In this document: piece by piece, positions 39,773-54,716 of the stretch
How positions within the stretch are numbered: position 1 is the first letter of the stretch
Layout: each line of letters begins with the position of its first letter
DNA from: Limnanthes douglasii subsp. nivea
Taxonomy: Eukaryota > Streptophyta > Magnoliopsida > Brassicales > Limnanthaceae
Assembly (NCBI GenBank): GCA_036936605.1
Contig: JAUPFV010000004.1
Span: forward strand, 69,092,352-69,156,351
DNA length: 64,000 nucleotides
Reading direction: 5' to 3'
Made by a program: the position numbers and the translations under genes
Notes under the pieces: generated by a model
What the model was told of the DNA's origin: nothing
What the model saw: the letters and a program-made list of their open reading frames with translations, nothing else
Databases searched by the model: none

Positions 39773-40280
39773 CCGAAAAAAATCCAAAATTAAAAACAAA
39801 ATTTTCAAACTTGAACTATTTATAAAAAACTTTAAAAGAAATATTCTAAAAAAAATCTATCCAATTTGCATTAACAAAATGATCCAACAAATATATAGGT
39901 TATTTTTTTTGGTTCGATAATAAATGTAATTATACATAAAGAGGACGTTAATCAAGACATTTGTGAAAGGTAGTTGATTTACATATATGTGCACAAAACA
40001 AATTGGTGTCTTTTCGAAAACATCACACCCTTACAATTGGTGCGTAAAACCCTAATGTATATATACCGTTGGAGAGCACACATTTTGCATATCCAAGTAA
40101 AAAGAAAAGTGTTTCTCATCAGTGCATTTGTCAATTACATCCAAATGAATTCCTCTGTAACAATTTGTTCTGTCCCTTCTCTTTATGAAAAAAATTATAC
40201 TGTTTCAAAAGAATTTTGAAGTTTTTTATGAAGTGGACATCATCCTTTTCACTAGATTCGTGTTGTACTTAGGGCGTGAC

Positions 40281-41304
40281 ATGGCAGAGTCAATCCAGGT
40301 GATGGGATTCCTCCTATTTCTGGAACACGAGGATAAGACACGGAACTTGGTGGCTGACTTGTGCGAAGATGACGATGAAACAATCAGCGCCCTAGCAGAG
40401 GAAGTGTCCTTATGTCTTAGATGCATCAAGAGTGAAGAGTGGCCTTTCATTGAAGGGCACGACGAGGGTATGATCCCTATTATTCAAAGTAGACTAAGGA
40501 ACAAAAACCTTGATCTCAAATTCTTTCATTATCACCGAGTGGAGATCGTAGACACGGTTATGAAGAATGTGAACAACATTTGCTTGAGAGCATTTGCGGA
40601 TGTCATTGCCAATATTACACAAAATCATTGTGGCCAAGTCATTAACCCACCTAATATTCACCCATCCTCCCCTGAAAATGAGATGTTTAATGGCATAAGT
40701 ATCAGCCAATATGGATATAACCATCCGGACATTATGCAGTCAGAAATATGTGCCCTTCGGGAGAGGGATATTCTGGAGAGTCAAAGGAACAAATCACAAG
40801 CGGGAGAAACCTTTGAACCTGCAAATGATAGAACAATGTTTCTCACTTTCTCAAAAGGGTATCCTCTTTCACACATACAAGTCAGAGAATTTTTTACAAG
40901 GTCAGTATATCCCACATAATTTTGTAAAGTTCTTTAAAGGCCTGTCAATCAAAACATAATTCGTATAACAAAATTTTGAAAAAAGAAACTGTTACTTATT
41001 AATGAAGTTAATTTCCAGTAAAAATGCATTTTGGCATTTGTAGGTCAGTACATACATATAATCTGTCTATGTGCTTTGCTCCTTCTGAAACTTTTTATAC
41101 TAATGTTTAAAATACTGCTATAACAGGAAATTTGGGGATTGCATAGAAACTATTCATATGCAAAGAGTAGACGTACGTGAGCAGTCGCTGTATGCACGTG
41201 TTGTGCTCCGAACTGCTCCAATGCTCCAAGCAGTGCTTGGCGGAGTCGCCAAGGCCAAGTTCACTATTAATGGCAAGCATGTTCGGGCTCGCAAATATGT
41301 CTAA
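40281..41304 (+). CDS. RRM-like family protein, unit 5 copy
   Basis: Exon 1 is 40281-40900 and exon 2 is 41127-41304, giving 265 aa with Met186, His217 and Ala261. A 2-base deletion at about 40213 (AAGAATTTTGAAG against AAGAATATTTTGAAG) breaks the in-frame upstream extension but lies before this ATG, so the predicted protein is untouched. Confidence 0.75.
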
Positions 41305-42585
41305 ACCTATCCGATAGTGTTGGAGGATTAATACATCATTCCGCCTTTGGTTCAAAGTGCAACAAATGAGTTTATTTTTTGTCCGTGTTTTAATTTTCTT
41401 TCAGTGTAGGGTTCTTCTTCTTCATTTATAAAAAATAAAATTTTGATGAAGATTTTGGTTTTAAAACAAAGTGTATGAGTATTGGTTGGAGATGGGTATT
41501 TTCTACCGTCCAAATACGTAATATAATAGGTTTTCTTTTTCATAACTTTCTTGGACTCCGTTTCCATATGTAGCATTTGATTTATCTTCGGTTTCAAATT
41601 ATATTTTTTTATATTAAAAATCGGATATGGCCATGAATAGAGCAACGACCATTTCTATGATAAAAGTTTTAATTATATTATTTTTTATTTAGTCCGTTGT
41701 TAATCAAATAACGTTAGAAATCAAAATGCGCCACTTCAGACACAAAACACAATAAAAAAATCAAAAATAGAAAAAATGGGTAAACAATAATGTCTATCTC
41801 TGCGGATGCTAACTTAAGAAAAAACGTTTCACTGTGATAAAAGAATGTGACAATTATCTTTTCTATAACCCTAGAGATCTAGTTATAGTGGATTAAATGG
41901 ATAACATATAATGGTTGTTCGTGTAATGGATCTAATATTGTAAACCTCGTGAATAATGGACTCATTCTCAAAAAATATTTTATATGATACCAATATCTTT
42001 TGGTCACTATCACCAAATAAACGTTTCGTTCATCTTATTTTGTCAAATACCCTTAAGGCATCCACTTGATGGGAACCCCAATTCGTTTTAGAGAATCTCG
42101 TTTTTGTCTAAGTGATACAGCCTTAGAATTATATAAGTTGGATTCTCGTGTGTAGTTATTATATTTAGCAACAAAACAATAGCTTTGGCTAAATATAATT
42201 GTATGTAACTTAAATTATTATTATAAATTAACATTCTTATTTTTATATAACAAAATAAGAATTGTTTAGCAACCAACTTTTTTTATTTGTCATAATTTTA
42301 TTTTAATTTTTCTTATTTATAAATTAAATATTTCTAATTGACCAATTAAAATATTAAAATTCTATTTATAAATTTAATATTTGTAATTAATTAATTATAA
42401 TATTAAATTTAAATAACGAGAGTTCTCTCGCCAAGTAAATTCAAATTATAAGCTAAAATAGATACTCAAACAAATAATATATATATATATATATATATAA
42501 TGTTTACAAAAACTAGGCTTTATAAGAACAACTATTAAATTCTATATTTATCAAAATTAATAAATCACATAAAATCTAACACATT

Positions 42586-43939
42586 TCAACAACCAATTTG
42601 GTGGGTCACTACTATTGAGATTGGTGTCTTTAAAAACAGCGTTAATGAATTTTTTTTATTCGATTTTTTGAATTGTTTATCTTGTTCACTATCCTTTAAT
42701 TGCATAACTTCTCTATTTTTTGACGAAGAAGATATAGTAAATTGAGAATTATTTGACTGAGAAAAAAATCTACCAAGACTAGGAATAACATTACCCGGTT
42801 TTAAACTAATCTTAATATTTGTTGAAACATTCGGATACGAATCAGATAAAGAAGTATCGGGAGCACTTTTGTTTTTGTGATATAAATCAGAAATAAAGTA
42901 CTAAAGAAAATACGAAATTCACGAGTCGTGAATGAGGAGATAAGAAGATCATATAAAATAAAATCACAAATGATGCAACCTATGTATATAGAAAATGAAA
43001 AAGTAATATTCATATTAATCATGTATAATTTTTAAAAATAACTGCATCAAAATGATTATGTCAAATTAAATAATTATATATAAGTCAATAATAAAATATA
43101 CTACATAGTAATGTATATACATGCACAAATGACAAAGTTACAAGAAATTTATCTTCAAATTCAGGTAACGAAGAGAGAAATATAATAAAGAATAACCGAA
43201 ACCAACCAATAAATTGAGTCATGAATGAGTTTTAGAAAGATTTGCAATGTTCATCAAAAAATTAATTGTTTGCTCGCCAAAAGAGGTGGAATTTAGTTTT
43301 CAACAAAACTTCATCAAAAGTGGAAGGATTTTTCTTGCTAGAAGGAGGGAACTTGTCAAAAGTAGTATGATTTTATTCTTCATAGCATGGATTGCATCAT
43401 AAACTGAAGCATTCTTATTGTTAGGTCAAAGTATTCGCCAGAGGTGGTGATATTTTTATTACTAGTAACAACGGTTGTATTAGGGTAGAAGTATTTTTCT
43501 TATTGGGAGCAGAGAACTCGTGAGAAATAGAAAGACATTTCTTCTTGAAAACTGGCACCACGTCGAATCTTTTTGAGTCTTCGTATCTTTTCCTTGAGAG
43601 ATTCTTCTAGTTGTGCAGTTTTCCTTTGAGAAGTGTTAAGATTGTCATTATTATGAAAAGGATTAATAACACGGTCATGTTTTATTTTTTCGCAGATAAA
43701 GTTGTTGAGAGTATCATCAAAATCAACATCTTGGAGAGATTATTATGCATTATGGTCACGTTTATTTTTCCGACAAACAATCTTGTTAGGAGAAGCATCA
43801 TCAATACTTGTTTATGTTTTCTTAGAACATTCAATCTGAAACCGAATTCGTTTTTGTTACACATTCGTTGAAGAAGAATACCTTGAACATATTAAGTAGT
43901 AGTTTCTTCTCCGGCTGTAGTAGGAGTAACATTTCCATC
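42586..43939 (-). pseudogene. Decayed minus-strand gene (unit 5)
   Basis: Open stretches at 43739-43500 and 42900-42586 on the minus strand, matching unit 2. No start codon; family unknown. Confidence 0.4.
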
Positions 43940-46900
43940 ATAAGTTATGGTCAGTTATCGAACAGATAAAACCAAGTAACGAGAAATTTTGTACTATAAA
44001 ATGGAGGGATACGTAAGATACCAAACCGAGTAAGAAGAAAATAATAGGTTTAGGTTTGATAGATGATTTATGTCAAAACCTTCATAAATATTTCTAAACA
44101 ACTTCTAATAACTAGTAGAATATACAAAAGAGTGAAATACAAAAGAGAAACGTGAGTAAGCATGCAACAAAAAAAGAAGTTAAAATGTAATTAGAAAATC
44201 TTATATTATGTGTGTTCATCCAGCTTCATTCGATTTGACCATACTCTTGTTCAGTTAAATATTATGTTTTCTCGGTTACAAAAATTAAGGTGGTTTTGCA
44301 ATGGCGGTTTTCCGACGAATGGGTTTTTCGAGTTTCTAAATATTAATATTTGTGAGGAAATTTAGAAACTATATAGATATTCTCGGAATTTTTGAGCTAA
44401 GCATTATACGATGAGTATTGTGCAGTATCCATTAGTAGTTAGATGGGTAGGAAATATGCAAACATTTAACAAATCTTGGATGAATCTAGAAAGAGGTAAT
44501 CAAAGACCCAATGATATACGGAAATAAAGAAACAGGCTTCTTCTTTTCTGTTTTGATAGATTAATTCATCAGTTTAGAAACACGAGTAATATATCATCAG
44601 GAAACCCTTATTCATTTTCAACGAGTTGATGTTCGTCTTCAATCATATTCTTCAAGGTTCTAAATAATTTACCAAAAAGTTAGTTTATAAATTATTTTTC
44701 CAAAATCTACACGAGAAGGTTTGTTCATTACTTGTTTGGAAGGTCTTTTTCTTTTAAGAACCATTTATGGATAAAAAGAAGAAACTTTATCGGTAGGGTT
44801 TTCAAACTGATTAAGTCTCTATTTTTTTTTTAACAAAAGATCATGAAAACAAAATTTTAGGCCCAACAAGGGGTTCATGAGAAGAGGAATTAAGGTTAAT
44901 ACTACAGTTCAAATGGTGAAGTGTGAAGTAAGAATTTCTATTACGAAATTAGGGATTTACCAACAAATCAATAATATTTATTATATTATAACCATATTTT
45001 ATTAGAAATCAGAACATGCATGAAAAAGATAAAGAGAGGAATCGATGTAGAAAATACCTACCGAAAGGATTCGAATACGAAGATGTATTTTTCGATATAA
45101 TTATGGATTTACTTGCATAAAATCTGAGTCGTTTGATAAAAGTAGGATCAATGGTAAAATAGAGTTCATATATTTATAAATAATAAAACGATTTAATTTT
45201 CTAAATAGTGAAATGATTTTTAAATGCTTCTGAATTCATAAGTGGTTAATATTATAATTAATTACACATATAAGTGATTTAGTAAAATTTTGTGAATGCC
45301 ATAACTTTTAAATAAAATTAACTCTTAATGTTACCTTCTTTACTTATTTAGTAGTGTTTGAAAATTGTTTTAGAAAATTAAATCATGGACTAGAGGAGTC
45401 GTTATAATCTTATATTCTATAGATGGTATATATTTTTTATAATGACGATGTAAATATATAACTAAAATAACAAAAATATAACATGCATTTCATAAGAGAA
45501 AAACGAAAAACGAAAGACAGGGTCGAATATATACGAGATGATGATCACAAAAATACAAGATGCGGGTTGCGAAATAAAACACAAGTCCAAATTCATAAGG
45601 TGAAGAGAGAGTGAGCTAAAATGGAAAAAGAGAAGTGGAAAAGTATGATTAGGATTGTATGACAAAAATATTTTTGTACCAAAAATTCTGAAGAATGGAT
45701 AACAAAAACAAAAAAGACAACTAAGAAGAAGGAGAATGATTAGGAGGAAATTATCGTTAAAACTATATTGTGGATATATTTGTAATTTTAAGAATGTATG
45801 ATATTTAAATAACAATATAAAATTTTATGAGATTGCGTTAGAAATTATTCAGTTGGAAAATAGAATTAAAAATCATTAGCTATTGATATTTCTGTTTAAA
45901 GAATAATCCTATTAAATATAAAAAAAAATGGAAAACAATTCTCAACCCAATATTAAAGCATTCAAAATAAATTTTAATGATTTTTATAGTAACATTAAAA
46001 TATGAAACTGTATTTTTTTTTACTTGGTTTTATATTTGTGTCCAATACATTATTCAGAGTTCCTAAAAATTGACATCCAATTTTTAAATAAGGTGTCATA
46101 AATAACCTCCTGCCAATTTTTAAATAAGGTGTCATCATGTTCACCAAAGGGATCAAATTTTCTGTTATTACGACTTTATAGATACTTAATTCAACTCATG
46201 GTGAATATAGCCCTATTCTTTGATGGTATCAGACTTTATGTGGCTTCCCAATTGCTTTTAATACATCAAAAATTGCTTCCCCATTGTACATATATTCAAG
46301 TAAGTTTGCTAGAGAAATCCACATGAGTTATGGAAGATTCATACTTAAGGTTAAAGTGAGGGTTTCATTTTAAAACTTCATATGCGGAAATGCTTAGGGT
46401 CGCAAAGGGAAGGATTACAATCACATATGGACCCACATTTCATTAGAACTTGTGGACTTATCATAATTTGGCTATTAACGAATGTTTTGAGTTGGACTAA
46501 AATCTTGTCATGTCTTGTGTTGTATAGCAAATTGACATGTTGCTTCCTTTCTTGATACGAGCATTGATGTCAAGTGATTCTTTTAGTTTTCCAATAGTCG
46601 CTTCTGCATAGGTTTGGGTATTTGAAATAGATTATTGGTTTTTATTTTTTTGTAAATAAAGGTTTATTGAAAACGTTATATGGGCCTAAGATTGAGTATT
46701 TGATGAGTAAAATACTGTGATTTTGTGACAAAACTAGCATTTAATAAGAAGCTGTGATTTTGTGATAAAACTTACATTTTGTGGTTAATTGATCAGAAAC
46801 TTAATTTGACAGAGGAGGAAAGTCCTCAACATTCAATAAATCCGAAGTGTTTTCGGAAATCATTTTGGATCTCGTGAAGATAATTTGAAAGGAGGGTGAT

Positions 46901-47781
46901 GGGCGGGTTTTCCTTTGTCGTGGGAGCTCGTCTCCTGCATTCTTAATAATGTGAATAAAGAAATGGTGGTGGTCGGCGCATAAAAAATTAAGAAAAAAAT
47001 AAAGACTTCCATTCGGTTAGGTGTTCTACCGAATTAGTAGCTTTTCAAAGATATATTTTTTTCCAAAACATATTATTCATAACATCTCACAAAAGCATTT
47101 ATCTTTTTAAATATTTTAAACATTTAAAAACTATATTAATAGATTAGATGTTTTAAAGAAAATGCCTCAAAACAAATTGATATAATATTTAAAAAATGGT
47201 TGAAACCTCCTAAAAAACTATCTAATTTAAAAAGTCAATGAATTTGTAATATATATATATATATATATGAACCGAAAAAAATCCAAAATTAAAAACAAAA
47301 TTTTCAAACTTGAACTATTTATAAAAAACTTTAAAAGAAATATTCTAAAAAAAATCTATCCAATTTGCATTAACAAAATGATCCAACAAATATATAGGTT
47401 ATTTTTTTTGGTTCGATAATAAATGTAATTATACATAAAGAGGACGTTAATCAAGACATTTGTGAAAGGTAGTTGATTTACATATATGTGCACAAAACAA
47501 ATTGGTGTCTTTTGGAAAACATCACACCCTTACAATTGGTGCGTAAAACCCTAATGTATATATACCGTTGGAGAGCACACATTTTGCATATCCAAGTAAA
47601 AAGAAAAGTGTTTCTCATCAGTGCATTTGTCAATTACATCCAAATGAATTCCTCTGTAACAATTTGTTCTGTCCCTTCTCTTTATGAAAAAAATTATACT
47701 GTTTCAAAAGAATATTTTGAAGTTTTTTATGAAGTGGACATCATCCTTTTCACTAGATTCGTGTTGTACTTAGGGCGTGAC

Positions 47782-48805
47782 ATGGCAGAGTCAATCCAGG
47801 TGATGGGATTCCTCCTATTTCTGGAACACGAGGATAAGACACGGAACTTGGTGGCTGACTTGTGCGAAGATGACGATGAAACAATCAGCGCCCTAGCAGA
47901 GGAAGTGTCCTTATGTCTTAGATGCATCAAGAGTGAAGAGTGGCCTTTCATTGAAGGGCACGACGAGGGTATGATCCCTATTATTCAAAGTAGACTAAGG
48001 AACAAAAACCTTGATCTCAAATTCTTTCATTATCACCGAGTGGAGATCGTAGACACGGTTATGAAGAATGTGAACAACATTTGCTTGAGAGCATTTGCGG
48101 ATGTCATTGCCAATATTACACAAAATCATTGTGGCCAAGTCATTAACCCACCTAATATTCACCCATCCTCCCCTGAAAATGAGATGTTTAATGGCATAAG
48201 TATCAGCCAATATGGATATAACCATCCGGACATTATGCAGTCAGAAATATGTGCCCTTCGGGAGAGGGATATTCTGGAGAGTCAAAGGAACAAATCACAA
48301 GCGGGAGAAACCTTTGAACCTGCAAATGATAGAACAATGTTTCTCACTTTCTCAAAAGGGTATCCTCTTTCACACATACAAGTCAGAGAATTTTTTACAA
48401 GGTCAGTATATCCCACATAATTTTGTAAAGTTCTTTAAAGGCCTGTCAATCAAAACATAATTCGTATAACAAAATTTTGAAAAAAGAAACTGTTACTTAT
48501 TAATGAAGTTAATTTCCAGTAAAAATGCATTTTGGCATTTGTAGGTCAGTACATACATATAATCTGTCTATGTGCTTTGCTCCTTCTGAAACTTTTTATA
48601 CTAATGTTTAAAATACTGCTATAACAGGAAATTTGGGGATTGCATAGAAACTATTCGTATGCAAAGAGTAGACGTACGTGAGCAGTCGCTGTATGCACGT
48701 GTTGTGCTCCGAACTGCTCCAATGCTCCAAGCAGTGCTTGGCGGAGTCGCCAAGGCCAAGTTCACTATTAATGGCAAGCATGTTCGGGCTCGCAAATATG
48801 TCTAA
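47782..48805 (+). CDS. RRM-like family protein, unit 6 copy
   Basis: Exon 1 is 47782-48401 and exon 2 is 48628-48805, giving 265 aa with Met186, Arg217 and Ala261. Intact, with the longer intron of units 4 and 5. Confidence 0.75.
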
Positions 48806-50087
48806 ACCTATCCGATAGTGTTGGAGGATTAATACATCATTCCGCCTTTGGTTCAAAGTGCAACAAATGAGTTTATTTTTTGTCCGTGTTTTAATTTTCT
48901 TTCAGTGTAGGGTTCTTTTTCTTCATTTATAAAAAATAAAATTTTGATGAAGATTTTGGTTTTAAAACAAAGTGTATGAGTATTGGTTGGAGATGGGTAT
49001 TTTCTACCGTCCAAATACCTAATATAATAGGTTTTCTTTTTCATAACTTTCTTGGACTCCGTTTCCATATGTAGCATTTGATTTATCTTCGGTTTCAAAT
49101 TATATTTTTTTATATTAAAAATCGGATATGGCCATGAATAGAGCAACGACCATTTCTATGATAAAAGTTTTAATTATATTATTTTTTATTTAGTCCGTTG
49201 TTAATCAAATAACGTTAGAAATCAAAATGCGCCACTTCAGACACAAAACACAATAAAAAAATCAAAAATAGAAAAAATGGGTAAACAATAATGTCTATCT
49301 CTGCGGATGCTAACTTAAGAAAAAAACGTTTCACTGTGATAAAAGAATGTGACAATTATCTTTTCTATAACCCTAGAGATCTAGTTATAGTGGATTAAAT
49401 GGATAACATATAATGGTTGTTCGTGTAATGGATCTAATATTGTAAACCTCGTGAATAATGGACTCATTCTCAAAAAATATTTTATATGATACCAATATCT
49501 TTTGGTCACTATCACCAAATAAACGTTTCGTTCATCTTATTTTGTCAAATACCCTTAAGGCATCCACTTGATGGGAACCCCAATTCGTTTTAGAGAATCT
49601 CGTTTTTGTCTAAGTGATACAGCCTTAGAATTATATAAGTTGGATTCTCGTGTGTAGTTATTATATTTAGCAACAAAACAATAGCTTTGGCTAAATATAA
49701 TTGTATGTAACTTAAATTATTATTATAAATTAACATTCTTATTTTTATATAACAAAATAAGAATTGTTTAGCAACCAACTTTTTTTATTTGTCATAATTT
49801 TATTTTAATTTTTCTTATTTATAAATTAAATATTTCTAATTGACCAATTAAAATATTAAAATTCTATTTATAAATTTAATATTTGTAATTAATTAATTAT
49901 AATATTAAATTTAAATAATGAGAGTTCTCTCGCCAAGTAAATTCAAATTATAAGCTAAAATAGATACTCAAACAAATAATATATATATATATATATATAT
50001 AATGTTTACAAAAACTAGGCTTTATAAGAACAACTATTAAATTCTATATTTATCAAAATTAATAAATCACATAAAATCTAACACATT

Positions 50088-51441
50088 TCAACAACCAATT
50101 TGGTGGGTCACTACTATTGAGATTGGTGTCTTTAAAAACAGCGTTAATGAATTTTTTTTATTCGATTTTTTGAATTGTTTATCTTGTTCACTATCCTTTA
50201 ATTGCATAACTTCTCTATTTTTTGACGAAGAAGATATAGTAAATTGAGAATTATTTGACTGAGAAAAAAATCCACCAAGACTAGGAATAACATTACCCGG
50301 TTTTAAACTAATCTTAATATTTGTTGAAACATTCGGATACGAATCAGATAAAGAAGTATCGGGAGCACTTTTGTTTTTGTGATATAAATCAGAAATAAAG
50401 TACTAAAGAAAATACGAAATTCACGAGTCGTGAATGAGGAGATAAGAAGATCATATAAAATAAAATCACAAATGATGCAACCTATGTATATAGAAAATGA
50501 AAAAGTAATATTCATATTAATCATGTATAATTTTTAAAAATAACTGCATCAAAATGATTATGTCAAATTAAATAATTATATATAAGTCAATAATAAAATA
50601 TACTACATAGTAATGTATATACATGCACAAATGACAAAGTTACAAGAAATTTATCTTCAAATTCAGGTAACGAAGAGAGAAATATAATAAAGAATAACCG
50701 AAACCAACCAATAAATTGAGTCATGAATGAGTTTTAGAAAGATTTGCAATGTTCATCAAAAAATTAATTGTTTGCTCGCCAAAAGAGGTGGAATTTAGTT
50801 TTCAACAAAACTTCATCAAAAGTGGAAGGATTTTTCTTGCTAGAAGGAGGGAACTTGTCAAAAGTAGTATGATTTTATTCTTCATAGCATGGATTGCATC
50901 ATAAACTGAAGCATTCTTATTGTTAGGTCAAAGTATTCGCCAGAGGTGGTGATATTTTTATTACTAGTAACAACGGTTGTATTAGGGTAGAAGTATTTTT
51001 CTTATTGGGAGCAGAGAACTCGTGAGAAATAGAAAGACATTTCTTCTTGAAAACTGGCACCACGTCGAATCTTTTTTAGTCTTCGTATCTTTTCCTTGAG
51101 AGATTCTTCTAGTTGTGCAGTTTTCCTTTGAGAAGTGTTAAGATTGTCATTATTATGAAAAGGATTAATAACACGGTCATGTTTTATTTTTTCGCAGATA
51201 AAGTTGTTGAGAGTATCATCAAAATCAACATCTTGGAGAGATTATTATGCATTATGGTCACGTTTATTTTTCCGACAAACAATCTTGTTAGGAGAAGCAT
51301 CATCAATACTTGTTTATGTTTTCTTAGAACATTCAATCTGAAACCGAATTCGTTTTTGTTACACATTCGTTGAAGAAGAATACCTTGAACATATTAAGTA
51401 GTAGTTTCTTCTCCGGCTGTAGTAGGAGTAACATTTCCATC
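50088..51441 (-). pseudogene. Decayed minus-strand gene (unit 6)
   Basis: Open stretches at 51241-51002 and 50402-50088 on the minus strand, with the same two changes as unit 4. Confidence 0.4.
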
Positions 51442-54400
51442 ATAAGTTATGGTCAGTTATCGAACAGATAAAACCAAGTAACGAGAAATTTTGTACTATA
51501 AAATGGAGGGATACGTAAGATACCAAACCGAGTAAGAAGCAAATAATAGGTTTAGGTTTGATAGATGATTTATGTCAAAACCTTCATAAATATTTCTAAA
51601 CAACTTCTAATAACTAGTAGAATATACAAAAGAGTGAAATACAAAAGAGAAACGTGAGTAAGCATGCAACAAAAAAAGAAGTTAAAATGTAATTAGAAAA
51701 TCTTATATTATGTGTGTTCATCCAGCTTCATTCGATTTGACCATACTCTTGTTCAGTTAAATATTATGTTTTCTCGGTTACAAAAATTAAGGTGGTTTTG
51801 CAATGGCGGTTTTCCGACGAATGGGTTTTTCGAGTTTCTAAATATTAATATTTGTGAGGAAATTTAGAAACTATATAGATATTCTCGGAATTTTTGAGCT
51901 AAGCATTATACGATGAGTATTGTGCAGTATCCATTAGTAGTTAGATGGGTAGGAAATATGCAAACATTTAACAAATCTTGGATGAATCTAGAAAGAGGTA
52001 ATCAAAGACCCAATGATATACGGAAATAAAGAAACAGGCTTCTTCTTTTCTGTTTTGATAGATTAATTCATCAGTTTAGAAACACGAGTAATATATCATC
52101 AGGAAACCCTTATTCATTTTCAACGAGTTGATGTTCGTCTTCAATCATATTCTTCAAGGTTCTAAATAATTTACCAAAAAGTTAGTTTATAAATTATTTT
52201 TCCAAAATCTACACGAGAAGGTTTGTTCATTACTTGTTTGGAAGGTCTTTTTCTTTTAAGAACCATTTATGGATAAAAAGAAGAAACTTTATCGGTAGGG
52301 TTTTCAAACTGATTAAGTCTCTATTTTTTTTTTAACAAAAGATCATGAAAACAAAATTTTAGGCCCAACAAGGGGTTCATGAGAAGAGGAATTAAGGTTA
52401 ATACTACAGTTCAAATGGTGAAGTGTGAAGTAAGAATTTCTATTACGAAATTAGGGATTTACCAACAAATCAATAATATTTATTATATTATAACCATATT
52501 TTATTAGAAATCAGAACATGCATGAAAAAGATAAAGAGAGAAATCGATGTAGAAAATACCTACCGAAAGGATTCGAATACGAAGATGGATTTTTCGATAT
52601 AATTATGGATTTACTTGCATAAAATCTGAGTCGTTTGATAAAAGTAGGATCAATGGTAAAATAGAGTTCATATATTTAAAAATAATAAAACGATTTAATT
52701 TTCTAAATAGTGAAATGATTTTTAAATGCTTCTGAATTCATAAGTGGTTAATATTATAATTAATTACACATATAAGTGATTTAGTAAAATTTTGTGAATG
52801 CCATAACTTTTAAATAAAATTAACTCTTAATGTTACCTTCTTTACTTATTTAGTAGTGTTTGAAAATTGTTTTAGAAAATTAAATCATGGACTAGAGGAG
52901 TCGTTATAATCTTATATTCTATAGATGGTATATATTTTTTATAATGACGATGTAAATATATATCTAAAATAACAAAAATATAACATGCATTTCATAAGAG
53001 AAAAACGAAAAACGAAAGACAGGGTCGAATATATACGAGATGATGATCACAAAAATACAAGATGCGGGTTGCGAAATAAAACACAAGTCCAAATTCATAA
53101 GGTGAAGAGAGAGTGAGCTAAAATGGAAAAAGAGAAGTGGAAAAGTATGATTAGGATTGTATGACAAAAATATTTTTGTACCAAAAATTCTGAAGAATGG
53201 ATAACAAAAACAAAAAAGACAACTAAGAAGAAGGAGAATGATTAGGAGGAAATTATCGTTAAAACTATATTGTGGATATATTTGTAATTTTAAGAATGTA
53301 TGATATTTAAATAACAATATAAAATTTTATGAGATTGCGTTAGAAATTATTCAGTTGGAAAATAGAATTAAAAATCATTAGCTATTGATATTTCTGTTTA
53401 AACAATAATCCTATTAAATATAAAAAAATGGAAAACAATTCTCAACCCAATATTAAAGCATTCAAAATAAATTTTAATGATTTTTAGAGTAACATTAAAA
53501 TATGAAACTGTTTTTTTTTTTACTTGGTTTTATATTTGTGTCCAATACATTATTAGAGTTCCTAAAAATTGACATCCAATTTTTAAATAAGGTGTCATAA
53601 ATAACCTCCTGCCAATTTTTAAATAAGGTGTCATCATGTTCACCAAAGGGATCAAATTTTCTGTTATTACGACTTTATAGATACTTAATTCAACTCATGG
53701 TGAATATAGCCCTATTCTTTGATGGTATCAGACTTTATGTGGCTTCCCAATTGCTTTTAATACATCGACAATTGCTTCCCCATTGTACATATATTCAAGT
53801 AAGTTTGCTAGAGAAATCCACATGAGTTATGGAAGATTCATACTTAAGGTTAAAGTGAGGGTTTCATTTTAAAACTTCATATGCGGAAATGCTTAGGGTC
53901 GCAAAGGGAAGGATTACAATCACATATGGACCCACATTTCATTAGAACTTGTGGACTTATCATAATTTGGCTATTAACGAATGTTTTGAGTTGGACTAAA
54001 ATCTTGTCATGTCTTGTGTTGTATAGCAAATTGACATGTTGCTTCCTTTCTTGATACGAGCATTGATGTCAAGTGATTCTTTTAGTTTTCCAATAGTCGC
54101 TTCTGCATAGGTTTGGGTATTTGAAATAGATTATTGGTTTTTATTTTTTTGTAAATAAAGGTTTATTGAAAACGTTATATGGGCCTAAGATTGAGTATTT
54201 GATGAGTAAAATACTGTGATTTTGTGACAAAACTAGCATTTAATAAGAAGCTGTGATTTTGTGATAAAACTTACATTTTGTGGTTAATTGATCAGAAACT
54301 TAATTTGACAGAGGAGGAAAGTCCTCAACATTCAATAAATCCGAAGTGTTTTCGGAAATAATTTTGGATCTCGTGAAGATAATTTGAAAGGAGGGTGATG

Positions 54401-54675
54401 GGCGGGTTTTCCTTTGTCGTGGGAGCTCGTCTCCTGCATTCTTAATAATGTGAATAAGGAAATGGTGGTGGTCGGCGCAAAAAAAATTAAGAAAAAAATA
54501 AAGACTTCCATTCGGTTAGGTGTTCTACCGAATTAGTAGCTTTTCAAAGATATATTTTTTTCCAAAACATATTATTCATAACATGTCACAAAAGCAGTTA
54601 TCTTTTTAAATATTTTAAACATTTAAAAACTATATTAATAGATTAGATGTTTTAAAGAAAATGCCTCAAAACAAA

Positions 54676-54684
54676 TTGATATAA
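54676..54684. repeat. Target-site duplication TTGATATAA, left flank of MULE copy 2
   Basis: Nine bases joining the end of unit 6 to the left TIR, identical to 10660-10668. Deleting a MULE plus one copy of this word restores the normal unit-unit junction. Confidence 0.85.
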
Positions 54685-54716
54685 GAGAAAAGTACCCCTA
54701 AATACCTTCTCAACTA
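54685..54716. repeat. Left terminal inverted repeat of MULE copy 2
   Basis: Begins GAGAAAAGTACCCCTAAATA. It pairs with the right end at 10659-10628 of copy 1 (22 of 32 matches ungapped). The following 150 bases are AT-rich with ACCTT and TACC words similar to the other end. Confidence 0.75.

Larger units (their letters stand above)
47177..54675. repeat. Tandem unit 6 (7499 bp)
   Basis: Sixth direct repeat, ending exactly at the target site of MULE copy 2. Its 5' part matches unit 4 (intron insertion, CGT at codon 217, TTCTTTTTCTTC variant); its 3' end carries the variants of units 2 and 3 (AACATGTCACAAAAGCAGTT). The extra segment is 50361-51441. Confidence 0.95.
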
